Of a stretch of DNA of 64,000 bases, positions 1 through 10,083 are shown piece by piece; within the stretch, counting starts at the first letter, position 1, and every line of letters starts with the position of its first letter. The position numbers and the translations under genes were made by a program. Source of the DNA: Sphaerolaimus hirsutus (lineage: Eukaryota; Nematoda; Chromadorea; Monhysterida; Sphaerolaimidae). The stretch is from assembly GCA_964036195.1 (NCBI GenBank), contig OZ038453.1:24328352-24392351 (forward strand), given 5' to 3'. The notes under the pieces were generated by a model. The model was not told the origin of the DNA. It was given only the letters and a program-made list of their open reading frames with translations, and made no database searches.

Positions 1-2923
1 AATTTGCTGGTCGGTGCGGCGTGACGGCTATTTGTGCAGTTCCATGGGCTGGCACATACAGCTTCTTCTTCAGCAAAATCTTCTGGGCAACACAATTGGT
101 GAAATCTTGTTCTAACTTCTCAAATTGACATGTAGTTTTTTCGTCTTTCACTGGCGTGATTTTCGTTTGCTTCTCGAGTGCGAGTGGTATGAGCCACGAT
201 AGTTTGAGGAATGACATAACATCTGTTCCGAGCAATACTTCAGGCATCGCGTCAACATTCATATTGACAAGACATACCACCAAGACCTTCCTGAGGACGT
301 TATCTATAGGCGAGGCGTGTTCCATGAACAATGGAATTTCACACATAGTGCCAGTGTCTGTTTTTCCATTGAGCATGTATACTTGGACATCAGTAGTGCG
401 AAGATATTTGTCAGTGTCTAAACCAGTTTTTTGAGCAATTTCTAATAACAATTTGATCGGCACAATGGATCTAGTGCAGCCCGTGTCTAAGATTACTTTT
501 GACGGGAGTCCCTCAATGTTTACCTGCGCATACACTTGCGGCCCGTTAGCTTTTTCCACTCGAACAGCAAGTCGCTGGTTTGCACCAATGCATGTGCGCG
601 CATGTGTTTCGCTTAAGGTGGCAATGCCATAGGATGAATCGATATGTTTTGCGTGATAACAAGTAATTTCATTTTCCAAAACCACGGGTATCATTCCATC
701 ACTCTGTTTAATCGATTCACGTTGAATCGCGTTGTCATTCAATTCAGACTGTGCCGTCGCCTGAAACAGGACCGGCGCCGGTGGAAAATACGCTCTCAAA
801 GAAGTCGATGACGTCATTGTCGAAGTTGGGACCTGAATTGGATAGCGTGATTGCAATTGCAACCAAAAATTTCGACTCCAGTTATTTAACACACCCTCAT
901 TTTCAGATTTCAGCGTGGCAGCAAGTCTGTGGCGAAATTCATCGCAGTACAGGTCAAGTCGACCATCTGGCGGCATCAATTCAGCATCAGCATTGGCATC
1001 AGCATCGACATCAGCATTGGTATCAGCGTCTGCACGATCATTCTCGCCCGCTAGCCCTATTTTGGCAAATATGGGAGTTCTGGGTAGAGACGCTTCCGTG
1101 GTGTGGGGTGGCCCATAACGTCGAACCTGCCCATACCCCTCTGACTTGGGGTTGGACATTACTGCGGGGTTGTCGCCTACAGGACCCTGACGTAATGTCA
1201 CGCGACATTCACTTGCCCGATGGCCAGAATGGTTGGGCCTCGGACACCAGGGGTCCGCCGCATTGTCTGCCATCAACTTCTTCACAGAGAATCGGACCGG
1301 GCCAGCGCGGGGTCCAGAGAGGCTTCCCCGATTACTGTTCAAAGTAGCGGCCGCTGTAGGAACTTTCTTTACACTAATGAAATAATCTTCCAGCAACTGC
1401 ATAGTTTGGATTAGCGGCAACTGTTTGACTTTGGCTGCGTTGCGGAAGTTAGCCACTACAAATTTGTCATATCGGCTCTCGTCGAATTTGTTCCATAGTT
1501 TCAATGAAATGACTTTGTCCATTAATTTGCGATCGAAATTCATTGACTCTTTGTATTCTGATGGCATCTTGGACAATAATCGAAGATAAAAATCGAGAAA
1601 GGTTTCGTTGCGTAACATGGCTGCTGCTTCCCATTCAGAAAAAGAGTATAATTTTTTTGTATCTTTGAAAATTGAATTCAATTCTTCTAGTACCTGGGCT
1701 GGATTTGATAAGTTTTCAGGAGTGGTGATTGTGGTAAGGACGCGATACGTGTCACCCTTTAATTTAGTGGTAAACACCTCGATCCAAAACTGGTTGACTA
1801 ACCCAGTGTCAGCCACTGAAAGGCTAGCCATTTGAACGATGCGGCGCCACTCAGCAAATGTCAGCGTATCGGTTTTGCCGGAGTAAGTGGGTATTTTGTC
1901 TAGAATATGTGGTTTCGCCAACATCCAATACTGCAGTAAATCTGCTCTGCCATTTTTCACAATCAAACCTGGTAGTTTAGTTAAATCTTTTAGCATCCAC
2001 GGGTCGCTCGAGTTAATTATAGGTGCAGCGCTGGCATCGATTATAGGCGGCGCAGTGAATTTGTCATTTAGCACTGGTGGTGGAATCGCCGTTAGAACCG
2101 TTGCCGTTGAGTTTACTGCCGTGTGGTTTGGCTGCGTTTGACGTGCCTGTAAAGCTTGGAAACGCACCTGCAAATTATGCAATTCCTCGGAAAGGAGTTC
2201 TGTAGTATCATCGTCACCTTGATGGGTTTCCCTGCGGGGTGTCCCGTGACTCGGGGTGCACATGGACGAAGAAAGTGCCGGGCGTGACATTTCTAGGGGA
2301 GCCGTCTCGCGCAAAAAGTTGTCAATGTCATGCGGTGTTAACATACACACAGGTAAAACTGGCGCTAAATAGAGAGTAATGTGTCTATTCTCCACCTCCA
2401 AACACGGACTCGGTGCACGCGTTTTCATAAAATGATACAACGCGCCCGCACCGCCAACGCGTTCAACACAATCATCAACGCGTTCAACACGATCACCGAC
2501 GCGTTCATACTCTGGTATAATATACCTTTGCTGCTGTTCGCTAACCATGGTAAGGTCCAGGGGTTCGACATCATCCCTGTCCATCTCATCACGTGAAAAA
2601 CGCGGAGAACGCGTCACACGTGTCCCACCCCGAGCCGCGTTGAGCTGTTCGTCTTGCGCTGCTCGCATACGTTCTGGGTGCATCCCAGCTAGCGGCAACG
2701 CGTTCACTGGGTGGGCACGCGTGTGACGGCGCTGCACGGCATTCTGCTCTGCCGTAGAAGTAGAAATATCTGCCAGAAAATCCGCAATTAGCTCCGGATT
2801 AGCAGCCATAGGATTAAAATTCGCGGTGGCCTGCTGCCCCGCCGCGTAATAAATATCCGCCCCTGCGGTCGACGCCGGTGTCAACACCAGCACAGCAATC
2901 AGCACAAATAGACCGCCAAACAT
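1..2923 (-). CDS. Gag-protease polyprotein of an LTR retrotransposon (5' part, runs off the window edge)
   Basis: Reading the minus strand from the ATG at 2923-2921 gives 974 codons with no stop down to base 1, so the frame continues outside the window. The first ~20 residues are hydrophobic (MFGGLFVLIAVLVL...), unusual for a Gag; a second Met near codon 38 could be the real start. Short VERVDD-like repeats lie near codons 140-160. A region around codons 330-540 has the helical, aromatic-rich look of a retrotransposon capsid. At 1246-1205 (about codon 560) CPRPNHSGHRASEC is a zinc-knuckle relative with Pro in place of the second Cys. The aspartic protease active site LDTGCT lies at about codon 812 (DTG at 487-479), followed by the LLGTDV flap-side motif near 225. 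The DNA is CpG-rich compared with the AT-rich flanks. Reverse transcriptase should follow to the left. Superfamily not assigned. Confidence 0.9.
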   Translation of the reverse strand, partial: MFGGLFVLIAVLVLTPASTAGADIYYAAGQQATANFNPMAANPELIADFLADISTSTAEQNAVQRRHTRAHPVNALPLAGMHPERMRAAQDEQLNAARGGTRVTRSPRFSRDEMDRDDVEPLDLTMVSEQQQRYIIPEYERVGDRVERVDDCVERVGGAGALYHFMKTRAPSPCLEVENRHITLYLAPVLPVCMLTPHDIDNFLRETAPLEMSRPALSSSMCTPSHGTPRRETHQGDDDTTELLSEELHNLQVRFQALQARQTQPNHTAVNSTATVLTAIPPPVLNDKFTAPPIIDASAAPIINSSDPWMLKDLTKLPGLIVKNGRADLLQYWMLAKPHILDKIPTYSGKTDTLTFAEWRRIVQMASLSVADTGLVNQFWIEVFTTKLKGDTYRVLTTITTPENLSNPAQVLEELNSIFKDTKKLYSFSEWEAAAMLRNETFLDFYLRLLSKMPSEYKESMNFDRKLMDKVISLKLWNKFDESRYDKFVVANFRNAAKVKQLPLIQTMQLLEDYFISVKKVPTAAATLNSNRGSLSGPRAGPVRFSVKKLMADNAADPWCPRPNHSGHRASECRVTLRQGPVGDNPAVMSNPKSEGYGQVRRYGPPHTTEASLPRTPIFAKIGLAGENDRADADTNADVDADANADAELMPPDGRLDLYCDEFRHRLAATLKSENEGVLNNWSRNFWLQLQSRYPIQVPTSTMTSSTSLRAYFPPAPVLFQATAQSELNDNAIQRESIKQSDGMIPVVLENEITCYHAKHIDSSYGIATLSETHARTCIGANQRLAVRVEKANGPQVYAQVNIEGLPSKVILDTGCTRSIVPIKLLLEIAQKTGLDTDKYLRTTDVQVYMLNGKTDTGTMCEIPLFMEHASPIDNVLRKVLVVCLVNMNVDAMPEVLLGTDVMSFLKLSWLIPLALEKQTKITPVKDEKTTCQFEKLEQDFTNCVAQKILLKKKLYVPAHGTAQIAVTPHRPAN

Positions 2924-2970
2924 GTATCAGCTTGAATCTAAAATAAATCTCTCTAAGTAGAGTAGAAATA

Positions 2971-2988
2971 TCCCCAGCACGTCCACCA
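2971..2988 (-). promoter_or_regulatory. Candidate tRNA primer-binding site
   Basis: On the minus strand, four bases inside the LTR end, TGGTGGACGTGCTGGGGA begins with TGG, the complement of tRNA CCA. Its complement fits a tRNA acceptor-stem and T-stem 3' end. It has the right place for minus-strand priming of the element reading left. The tRNA is not identified. Confidence 0.6.
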
Positions 2989-2992
2989 AAAA

Positions 2993-3128
2993 TGTTGAGT
3001 GTAAGGGGTCCAAAAGATCGAGTTGATGTTTTATATGTTTATGACGATCATTATTGTACGTGTGAAGTAAGCTTAAACACAACTTGAGAAGAAGCATAAA
3101 TAACGTGCGCAGCAAGGGAAATACAACA
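2993..3128 (-). mobile_element. LTR (136 bp), 5' LTR of the minus-strand retrotransposon
   Basis: This begins TGTTG at 3128 and ends CAACA at 2993 on the minus strand. It is identical as far as I can align it to the plus-strand copy at 3871-4006. The primer-binding site and Gag start follow it directly on the minus strand. The short ORF inside it also occurs in the other copy and is not a gene. Confidence 0.85.
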
Positions 3129-3322
3129 AGATTGCATCAAGAATCGGCGCGCCGCGTGGCCGCCGCATCTATTGCCTCCCAGACGGAGACTTCGATTTTC
3201 TCCACGGTTCATTTTGGGTGGTGGTGGAATATATTAAACATTAATTACTAAATTTGGGCAGCTCTTGATTTTGGGCCCCTGATTTTGGGCAAGTTGGCAG
3301 AGCCTGAGTCGATGTAGACATA

Positions 3323-3733
3323 ATGTCAATGCGTCCCGCTATCCCTCAACCATCCCATTTGCAGCGTCGCGCGTTCGACATCGATGACCAGAATACGTTC
3401 TACCGGCGCGCAGACCACACGCCGGTGCAGACGCCACAGAACACTTTGACGCCGAATCCGCCCGAAATCCGTCGCCATCGATTTGCTGAACCGCTGGGTG
3501 ACGTCGCGGCACCCGAGGACCACCCCGCGTCTTCACAGCGTGATACCGTGCCCGCAACACCTGTTTTACTGCGCCGTCGCCCGCGTGCTAGGCGCCCTGC
3601 GCCAGATGCCGTGTACCGCAATACTGCTGCACGCGTGACGCGTCATCCAAGTGCACATGCGTACTCCCATGCACACTGTTATGACCGCCGCCGTCGCGCT
3701 ACGCGTTCTCGTTCGCCCGCTTCTCATCGCTAG
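3323..3733 (+). CDS. Arg-rich ORF at the 3' end of the plus-strand retrotransposon
   Basis: An open frame of 136 codons from ATG at 3323 to TAG at 3731-3733. The product is Pro/Arg/His-rich, with clusters such as LLRRRPRARRPAP and a basic Ser/Arg C terminus that could bind nucleic acid. I do not recognise it. It lies about 125 bp upstream of the polypurine tract, where an extra 3' gene or the tail of integrase would be. High GC may keep the frame open by chance. Confidence 0.35.
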   Translation: MSMRPAIPQPSHLQRRAFDIDDQNTFYRRADHTPVQTPQNTLTPNPPEIRRHRFAEPLGDVAAPEDHPASSQRDTVPATPVLLRRRPRARRPAPDAVYRNTAARVTRHPSAHAYSHAHCYDRRRRATRSRSPASHR

Positions 3734-3857
3734 GAGGGTTTACAGAGTACTAGCCGCGCCCCGCAACTTTCATTTCTTTTAGGGGTGGTGTGAAAAAGAG
3801 TTTTGATTTGGTTTTGATTTGGTGATGAGCTTGTGATTGGCCCTTTTGGCCGGAGTT

Positions 3858-3868
3858 AAAGGGGGGAA
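3858..3868 (+). promoter_or_regulatory. Polypurine tract
   Basis: AAAGGGGGGAA lies two bases before the TGTTG start of the plus-strand LTR, the standard position for plus-strand priming in LTR retrotransposons. Confidence 0.7.
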
Positions 3869-3870
3869 TA

Positions 3871-4006
3871 TGTTGTATTTCCCTTGCTGCGCACGTTATT
3901 TATGCTTCTTCTCAAGTTGTGTTTAAGCTTACTTCACACGTACAATAATGATCGTCATAAACATATAAAACATCAACTCGATCTTTTGGACCCCTTACAC
4001 TCAACA
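3871..4006 (+). mobile_element. LTR (136 bp), 3' LTR of the plus-strand retrotransposon
   Basis: Bounded by TGTTG and CAACA, preceded by a polypurine tract, and matching 2993-3128 in inverted orientation without differences that I can see. The complete identity implies very recent activity, gene conversion, or one rearranged element. Confidence 0.85.
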
Positions 4007-4017
4007 TCAACTGAATT

Positions 4018-4155
4018 GTGTCAACTCAGATTTCGGCTTCACGTGTCGCAGAACGTTCTTCAAATGCACTTGCCGTTATATTTATTTTTCAACATTGCCG
4101 CATGTGCATTCGGAGATCGCTCTTCGACACGTGAAGCCGAAATCTGAGTTGACAC
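4018..4155. repeat. Hairpin with perfect 31-bp arms, plus adjacent palindrome
   Basis: The arms at 4018-4048 and 4125-4155 are exact reverse complements (start GTGTCAACTCAG) around a 76-bp loop. Just beyond, 4161-4182 is a perfect 22-bp palindrome around CACACGTGTG, and 4613-4630 is CGTCAACTGCAGTTGACG. All share the GTCAACT word, so they are probably parts of one palindromic element family. Confidence 0.7.
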
Positions 4156-4182
4156 AGACCAGTTGACACACGTGTGTCAACT

Positions 4183-5350
4183 AGTGTGTGGGTCGCCATA
4201 AAGTCCTATGAAAAATTACCTATGCACCATTTTCACCCATAGTGATAGAGTGAAGTTTTTATAAGAAAAATAATAATTTGTGGGTTTGTATTCAGGTGAG
4301 ATATGGTATATTCATTGTAAGGTGTACTGTCAGTGGATTATTTGAATCATGTTTGATTTCGTAATGTAATAATAGTTTTTGCGCTGTTTTGGTAAGGTCA
4401 CTGTAAGCAGTTGTTTACTGTGATTTTCTATTACTGTATAAATCCCGATCAAATAACCCGCTCAAAAATCATGCTTTCAGGGGAAACGATAATAATACAA
4501 CGAAGTATTTTATCTAGCTAATGTGCCTGCAGCGCAGTGTTTACACTAGTTTTCAACCGAAATTTCGATAACTTATAAATCAGCTTTGAACGCATTTAAT
4601 TTTTCGGGTGTGCGTCAACTGCAGTTGACGGAGATTAAAAATAACTACCTAGTTCCTGGTTTACCCGGTTTAAAAAAAAACTGATTACTGATTTCGGTTT
4701 ACCAACGCTATCACGGGTAGAGCTGTAGCAAACACATGTTTTGGGTATCCAAAAGATGCCATTCCGCACAAATTATGTGTGCTGTGTGTGCAACAAAGTT
4801 AATGGTGCTATAAAAATATATTCATTGGTACGCAATGATAAAAATCGTTGTTTAATGCATTTACAACTTCATTTAATTCGCACCAGAAACATTGTATGTA
4901 GCAAAACTGTTTTAAAAAATTATCATCACAAAAAAACATAACAACAGACGTTCAAAACACTTATTGTGTTACATTAGAACATCGTTTATACCATCTACAT
5001 CATTATATAAGGCTGTAAAAACTTATAAATGGTGGTTATTGTTGCATTTTTCACGTTTTTCTCTCAAAATTTTCACTCTGAAAAAATAAACCCCCGGGGG
5101 GTAATTCGAGGAAATACGGTAATTGATTATCTCGTTATTATGTTGTTTTGATGCATTTCACTCCGTTGTCACAATTTCTTCGCAATCCAGTCTGCAAGCA
5201 CGGTCAAAATAGAAAATATCAAAACTGGTATACTCGGCGGACATCACACTCTGTGGAAACCTACCATAACCCATCTGAATAATGAGCCAAAAACTATACG
5301 GGTTTTTCATCATACTATTTAGTTTTTTACCATGTAATAAGCAATTACAA
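4183..5350. other. AT-rich sequence without a recognisable gene
   Basis: No supported coding sequence. The right part (about 5030-5115) is the end of a MITE (ATAAACCCCCGGGGGG, GAGGAAATACGG) also found at about 8757-8852. A motif at 5229-5243 (TATACTCGGCGGACA) resembles the end of the element at 50451-51119. Confidence 0.5.
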
Positions 5351-5365
5351 AAATCATGACAAGAT

Positions 5366-5375
5366 TTTATTTATT
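5366..5375 (-). promoter_or_regulatory. Overlapping polyadenylation signals
   Basis: On the minus strand two AATAAA hexamers overlap (5375-5370 and 5371-5366). The first starts in the TGA stop of the cysteine-rich gene. This supports 5561-5375 as a terminal exon. Confidence 0.6.
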
Positions 5376-7678
5376 CAATTATGGTAACATTTGACGCATA
5401 CTTTGCGGTCCGGCGAGTATAGACATTCTAAATTATCAGAACTCGACAACCAAAATGTTTTTACTGACTCAGCGTTGGGGACTTCCTCAGCTACACAATT
5501 GCAAATATAATGCTTGCCCAATTCCTGTAGACAGCTATTAAAATCAATTACAGCATAACACCTGAAAATAAAAGTGTAGTAGTGCCACAACCTCTAACAA
5601 GCATAATAAGCACAAAACTTGTCACTGTTTTATGAGTAAAAGTTGAGACTGTTTTTTGTGTTTTCTTGTGAGTTGAAAATTCCAATGTTCTAGAAGTACA
5701 AATTTTGATAAAGGTCTTTCTTTTTCTCTCTCTTCAAAGTATTATTACATATCATTCACATCTCCCCAGGAAACATTTTTATGTGCTTTTTCAGTTTCTG
5801 AAGTGAGTAAATTCAAAATATATTTCATTACCTTTATGTGTACTTTCAAAAAGTTTGGTACTTTTGACGACACTAATCAGGCTTTCTGCATCCTTCCAGA
5901 AATAGGCTATTTACACAGGCCCCGGCCGGGGACCGGTCCCCGGCAAAAAATTAAAATTGTCAAAAGTCGGTAATTGGTGTGTTTGAGTTGATTGCATGTA
6001 AATTAGGTTAATTAACAACAAATTTGCATGCACAAAATTTCTGCAACACGGTTACACACACCCATGCATATTTTTTGGGGTGTGTAAATTTTTTTCGATT
6101 TGGCTCAAATTTGGCATGCGTGTACTCCTTCGCTTAGTGAGTTTGCATGCCAAATTTCAGCTCAGGGCGATTAGTGAATCCTATTTTATTTAGACTTTAA
6201 TTTTCATCAATCACTGTATTTTTGTATAGTGATCAATTGACGTTTGTCCCTGGCAGGGGACAAATTTTTAGTCCCCTGCCAGGAACGAACGTGCCCAGTC
6301 GGGGACCAAAATGAGTTGTTTACTGAAAAAATTTTTTCTCACCGGGGACATTTGACCCCGGTTGGGGCCATTTCGACATTGCCAGGGACCGGTCCCTGGC
6401 AGGATTTCAATCACTAAACAATAATACAGTGATCGATCAAAATTAAAGTCTAAATAAAATAGGATTCACTAATCACCCTGAGCTGAAATTTAGCATGCGA
6501 ACTCACTAAGTGAATGAGTACATGCATGCCAAAATTCAGACAAATCCAAAAAATTATACACTCCCCCAAAGAAAATGCATCAGCGTGTGTAACTGTCTTG
6601 CAAAAATTTTGTGCATGCTAATTTGGTGATAATTCACCTTATTAACATGCAAACAACCCATACACGCCAATTATAGACTTTGAAAAATTTTAGTTTTTGC
6701 CGGGGACCGGTCCCCGGCCGGGACCTGCGTAAATAGCCCCAGAATTAAGTATGTTATGAATAAATATTTTGGTTTTTACCCACTAAAACAAAACATTTAA
6801 AACCCACGAGTACTGATCAAAAAAGCGCCAGGACTTTGGCTGGCGCCAAGCGCCAATGGCGCCAGAGCAAAATGGCGTCAGGCTCAGGCGCCATAAGCGC
6901 CATGGCGCTTTTTGTTTTGGCGCTTTTCCATTACTACCAACGAGTCAGCTTTGGACAAGTTTGAGTTGACTGTAACGATGCGTCCATCAAATGCAGTTGA
7001 CAAAGCTAAGATGACTCTCATTATAGTAAACTCAAATGTGTTCAAACCTGGTTTATTGATTTCTGAAGTTATGGTTGTAAACTACTGTCTGCAGGCACTT
7101 TTTATCACGACAACAACTACATAACTTACCCACATTCCTCCTCAAATAGTCTTGGGATGTATGGTGTGGATTTCCTCTTTTTTAGTTGCCTTTTCTCCAT
7201 TTCTGGAAACATTCCATCATAATCTGGGGTCAATTCAGCAAATGGGGAAGTTAAAAAACAACTATTTATGAGTGAGAAAAATGAGAAGTGAGAAGTGAAA
7301 TGGGAGGTGGAATGAGAAGTGAGAAGTGATGAGAAGTAAAAAGTTTTTTCTACTTTCTTTTAACCTTTTACTAATCATTTCACTCACTCCCCACTTCTAA
7401 GATGGATTTTTACTTCTAGTGAAATTGGCACCTGTGTTGAAGCAATCATACATGCACTGAGTATACCCTGTTTCCTCTTCCAGTTTCTTCCTGTATTGCC
7501 ATACATTGATACTTCCATCTGGGGTGTACTCATCAACAGAGACAAATCCATCATCAAATGCATCTTGTTTGGATGGGTGACAGCTGGGTTTTTGGTGTCT
7601 CACGGTTTTTTGTATCAGGTTTGACAAATTTGCATAAGGTTTGACAAATTTTATGACATTAGACACTTTACTTGACAT
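5375..7678 (-). CDS. Uncharacterised cysteine-rich, probably secreted/processed protein: last three exons
   Basis: Three exons read on the minus strand. Exon A is open from at most 7678 and ends at 7432 (ACACAG|GTGCCA, phase 1). Exon B is 7223-7130 (acceptor ...GACCCCAG, donor GG|GTAAGT; 2+90+2 bases). Exon C is 5561-5375 (acceptor TTTTATTTTCAG, ends in TGA overlapping AATAAA). Phases 1 and 2 match exactly, so the protein continues through all junctions. Exon A ends ...LEEETGYTQCMYDCFNT. Exon B carries the basic run KRQLKKRKS, a possible furin-type cleavage site. From the end of exon B onward there are eight cysteines in about 65 residues. The 5' limit of exon A is uncertain: upstream of about codon CHPSKQ the frame may be intronic. 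A further small exon (TSSKTEEKDNGQ, 7743-7708, donor CAG|GTAACA) is possible. I do not recognise the family. Confidence 0.6.
5905..6738. mobile_element. Foldback DNA element with GC-rich inverted ends
   Basis: Both ends begin GGCTATTTACRCAGG followed by CCCGGCCGGGGACCGG, in inverted orientation, and the complementarity extends inward for several hundred bases. The centre carries GGGGAC/GTCCCC words. It has no ORF and is non-autonomous. It recurs truncated at 8137-8745 and as a fragment at 21280-21432. Confidence 0.8.
6818..6925. repeat. GGCGCC palindrome cluster
   Basis: Dense repeats of GGCGCCAAGCGCCAATGGCGCC type, ending in AGCGCCATGGCGCTTTTT. Each word is itself palindromic. The same family is at 20848-21035. 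No coding sense. Confidence 0.6.
7240..7400. repeat. GAGAAGTG-rich simple repeat
   Basis: Irregular repetition of GTGAGAAGTGA-like words inside the putative intron between exons A and B of the cysteine-rich gene. Short similar stretches lie at 36533-36548 and 57785-57800. Confidence 0.45.
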
Positions 7679-8136
7679 TTTACTGGCCCGTGTGCGGGAC
7701 TGTTACCTGACCATTGTCTTTTTCTTCAGTTTTACTACTTGTCTACAGTTTTTTTCAGGATTATTGACTGAAAAAATGTGTTTGTGAAGCGTACGGAGTT
7801 AATATGCATCGTGAACCATGGGTGCAAGGTGTAAAGCCAGGGTATAAATATAAAAAGTTTATTTACAGCATAATGCATAATGATAAATAATAGCTGAAGC
7901 GACAAATTCAGTGTCGACAAAATACAAATACTCGAGAACGCTTAGAGATATCCCAAATTGACATGTTGAAAGCAACCGATATCTACATCGTGTCCAAAAA
8001 TTATCCAAAAAGCTCCAATCCAATGGTTCTGGAAATATGAATTAAAACCAAAATTTCGCTATTTTGTTGGCCATTCCAAGGAGAAATGTTGCCGACAATT
8101 AGCGAAATTTTTAATTTAGATATATTTCTAAAGAAC

Positions 8137-8745
8137 GGCTATTTACACAGGTCCCGGCCGGGGACCGGGACCCGGCAAAAAATAAATTTTTTCAAAAGTT
8201 GATAATTGGTGTCTATGTGTTATTTGCATGTTAATTAGGTGAATTATCACCAAATTAGCATGCACAAAATTTTCGCAAGATGGTTACATGCTCTGATGTA
8301 TTTTCTTTGGGGGAGTGTCAAATTTTTGTTCGATTTGTCTGAATTTTTGCATGCATGTACTCCTGCATGTAGTGAGTGTGCATGCAAAATTTCAGCTCAG
8401 GGCGATAAGCTGTTCTTATTTTTTAATGCTATTATTTTTGTTAATCACTGTATTTTTCTATAGTGCATGTAATCTTGCCGGGGTCCGGTCCCCGGCAATA
8501 TCGAAATGTCCCCGGTCGGGGCCAAACGACCCCGGTGAGAAAAATTTTTTTTCAGTATACAACAAATTTTGGTCCCCGACCGGGGTCGTTTGGCCCCGGT
8601 ACCACACGAAAATTTATGGCACTTTTTGATGCTTTGTGGTTATTGTCCCCGATCGGGGCCAAACGACCCCGGTGAGAAATTTTTTTTTCGGTATACAACA
8701 AATTTTGGTCCCCGACCGGGGTCATTTGGCCCCAGTACTAGTGAT
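8137..8745. mobile_element. Truncated copy of the GC-ended foldback element
   Basis: Begins GGCTATTTACACAGG like 5905-6738 and follows it into the GGGGAC-rich middle, where a block (GGTCCCCGACCGGGG and its complement) is repeated twice, then stops without the right end. Overlapping ORFs here are by-products of the repeat. Confidence 0.7.
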
Positions 8746-9120
8746 GTAAAAGCGCTATAAATGGTGGTTATTGTTGCATTTTTCACATTTTTCTCTCAAA
8801 ATTTTCACTCTGACCAAAATAAACCCCCGGGGGGTAATTCAAGGAAATACAGTATGCATTTTTAACACAAAAACGTTCCATTTTTGTTAAAATTTGGTAC
8901 AACTAATTGATCAAATATCTTTAAGGGGGGGATAATTCGAGGGGGAATTATTATTTCCTCACTCATCTTACAGGGGAGATTTTTCGAGGGGGGAATTATT
9001 CAAGGGGGAACTAGGTATTCAAGCAAATACGGTAATTTGTGAATTGTGATTGGTGCCCGAGATTTAGGTGAAGCAAATTGACTTGGGTAAATAAAAGCAT
9101 TTGAGTATCAAAAATGTACC
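8746..9120. mobile_element. MITE fragments
   Basis: Contains the same right end as 5030-5115 (ATAAACCCCCGGGGGG, CAAGGAAATACAGTA) and a second remnant with CGAGGGGGGAATTATT words ending GCAAATACGGTAA near 9033. No gene seen. Confidence 0.5.
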
Positions 9121-9129
9121 CAACTCGAA

Positions 9130-9480
9130 TGTCCCATATTCACGAAGAATAGTGGTCAACTATACATTCTACCAATGCGAATATGCATGTCAAATTGCAT
9201 AATTGTGCTCGTAGCTTAACAGGTATTTGTCATTGGAAGAATTTTGTGGCACCACCTCGTGATAGGGTTCAAACGGGATCGACATTAGGTGACCGGGATC
9301 TGGATTTGGATTGTTTTGTTTCAGTATTTTCTCGTTTTCTTTTCGCAACTGCATCCCTAAATGTGTGCACGCGTGCCACTATTCCACCTTGCCAACAAGG
9401 AAATCGGCAGACACTTGCATAAATGGTTGTAAAGCGACCATTATTGGTGTTTGCTTGAATAACTCTTGAACCAATGAAGT
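9130..9480 (+). repeat. Left part of duplicated block, with a tRNA-SINE-like promoter
   Basis: The segment is repeated at 21570-22085. Near 9210 TAGCTTAACAGG fits a polymerase III box A, and GGTTCAAAC near 9266 partly fits box B about 55 bp on, the spacing seen in tRNA-derived SINEs. Box B is imperfect, and the second copy has changes in both boxes, so this is a retroposon relic, not a tRNA gene. Confidence 0.35.
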
Positions 9481-9779
9481 TATCGCAGCCATATTTTGTG
9501 GAAACCTTTCATATTTAGTTGCTAATGTTTACCTAAATTTTGAGTTTCATCTGACCACCCAGTGTCAAGTTATTCAAAATCATAAAGCATTGGTCTAAAT
9601 TGCCGCAGCCTGTACAACAGGAAAAGGGTCAAATTATTACCTGCCAGTAAAAGTAATTAGCCAAAAGATTGCAGTAAATGGTTCCAGGAAATGCAGGAAA
9701 TGGTGAGACTGTTCCAGAAATCAACTCTGACCAATTTATACCTTACAGATTTGTTTTTTACTTCCACCAATGTTTGGCG

Positions 9780-10083
9780 GCCAGAAAAGTGTGCTGGGCA
9801 CAAAGGGCGCCACCGAAAATTGTGCTGGGTACAAAGGGTGCCACCGAAAAGTGTGCTGGGCACAAAGGGCACTGCCGAAAAGTGTGCTGGGCACAAAGGG
9901 CACCACCGAAAAGTGTGCTGGGCACAAAGGGCACTACCAAAAAGTGTGCTGGGCACAAAGGGTGCCACCGAAAGGTGTGCTGGGCACAAAGGGCACAACC
10001 AAAAAGTGTGCTGGGCACAAAGGGCACCACTGAAAAGTGAACTGGGTTGGGTACAAAGGGTGCCACCGAAAAGTGTGCTGAGC
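9780..10083. repeat. 31-bp minisatellite, array 1 (about 10 units)
   Basis: Tandem units of 31 bp with the core GTGTGCTGGGCACAAAGGG then a variable (C/T)(G/A)CC(A/G)CCGAAAA part. One variant unit with AGCTGGGTTGGGTACAAA lies at the right edge. Because 31 is not a multiple of 3 and the unit lacks stops, both strands show long meaningless ORFs. Larger arrays lie at 22130-23085 and 23197-23530. Confidence 0.95.

Larger units (their letters stand above)
3129..3870 (+). mobile_element. 3' internal end of a second retrotransposon copy (plus strand)
   Basis: This CpG-rich segment lies between the two inverted LTRs and ends in a polypurine tract abutting the plus-strand LTR, so it is the 3' internal part of a plus-strand copy. 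Its 5' part is absent, replaced at 3128/3129 by the minus-strand copy. A short frame at the left end finishes in a Gly-rich tail (LGGGGIY then stop, about 3228), which may be the end of pol. Confidence 0.6.

Noticed and set aside
751-1347. 198-codon plus-strand ORF
   Set aside because: It is the antisense shadow of the Gag-protease frame on the minus strand.
2927-4147. Matching 62- and 87-codon ORFs starting MLRTLFMLLLK
   Set aside because: Both are inside the inverted 136-bp LTR copies.
9207-9280. tRNA gene suggested by box A/box B-like words
   Set aside because: Box B is imperfect and no cloverleaf can be drawn; at most a SINE relic.
9780-10083. Evenly spaced 31-bp repeats resembling a CRISPR array
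   Set aside because: Units are contiguous with no spacers, and the context is animal DNA.
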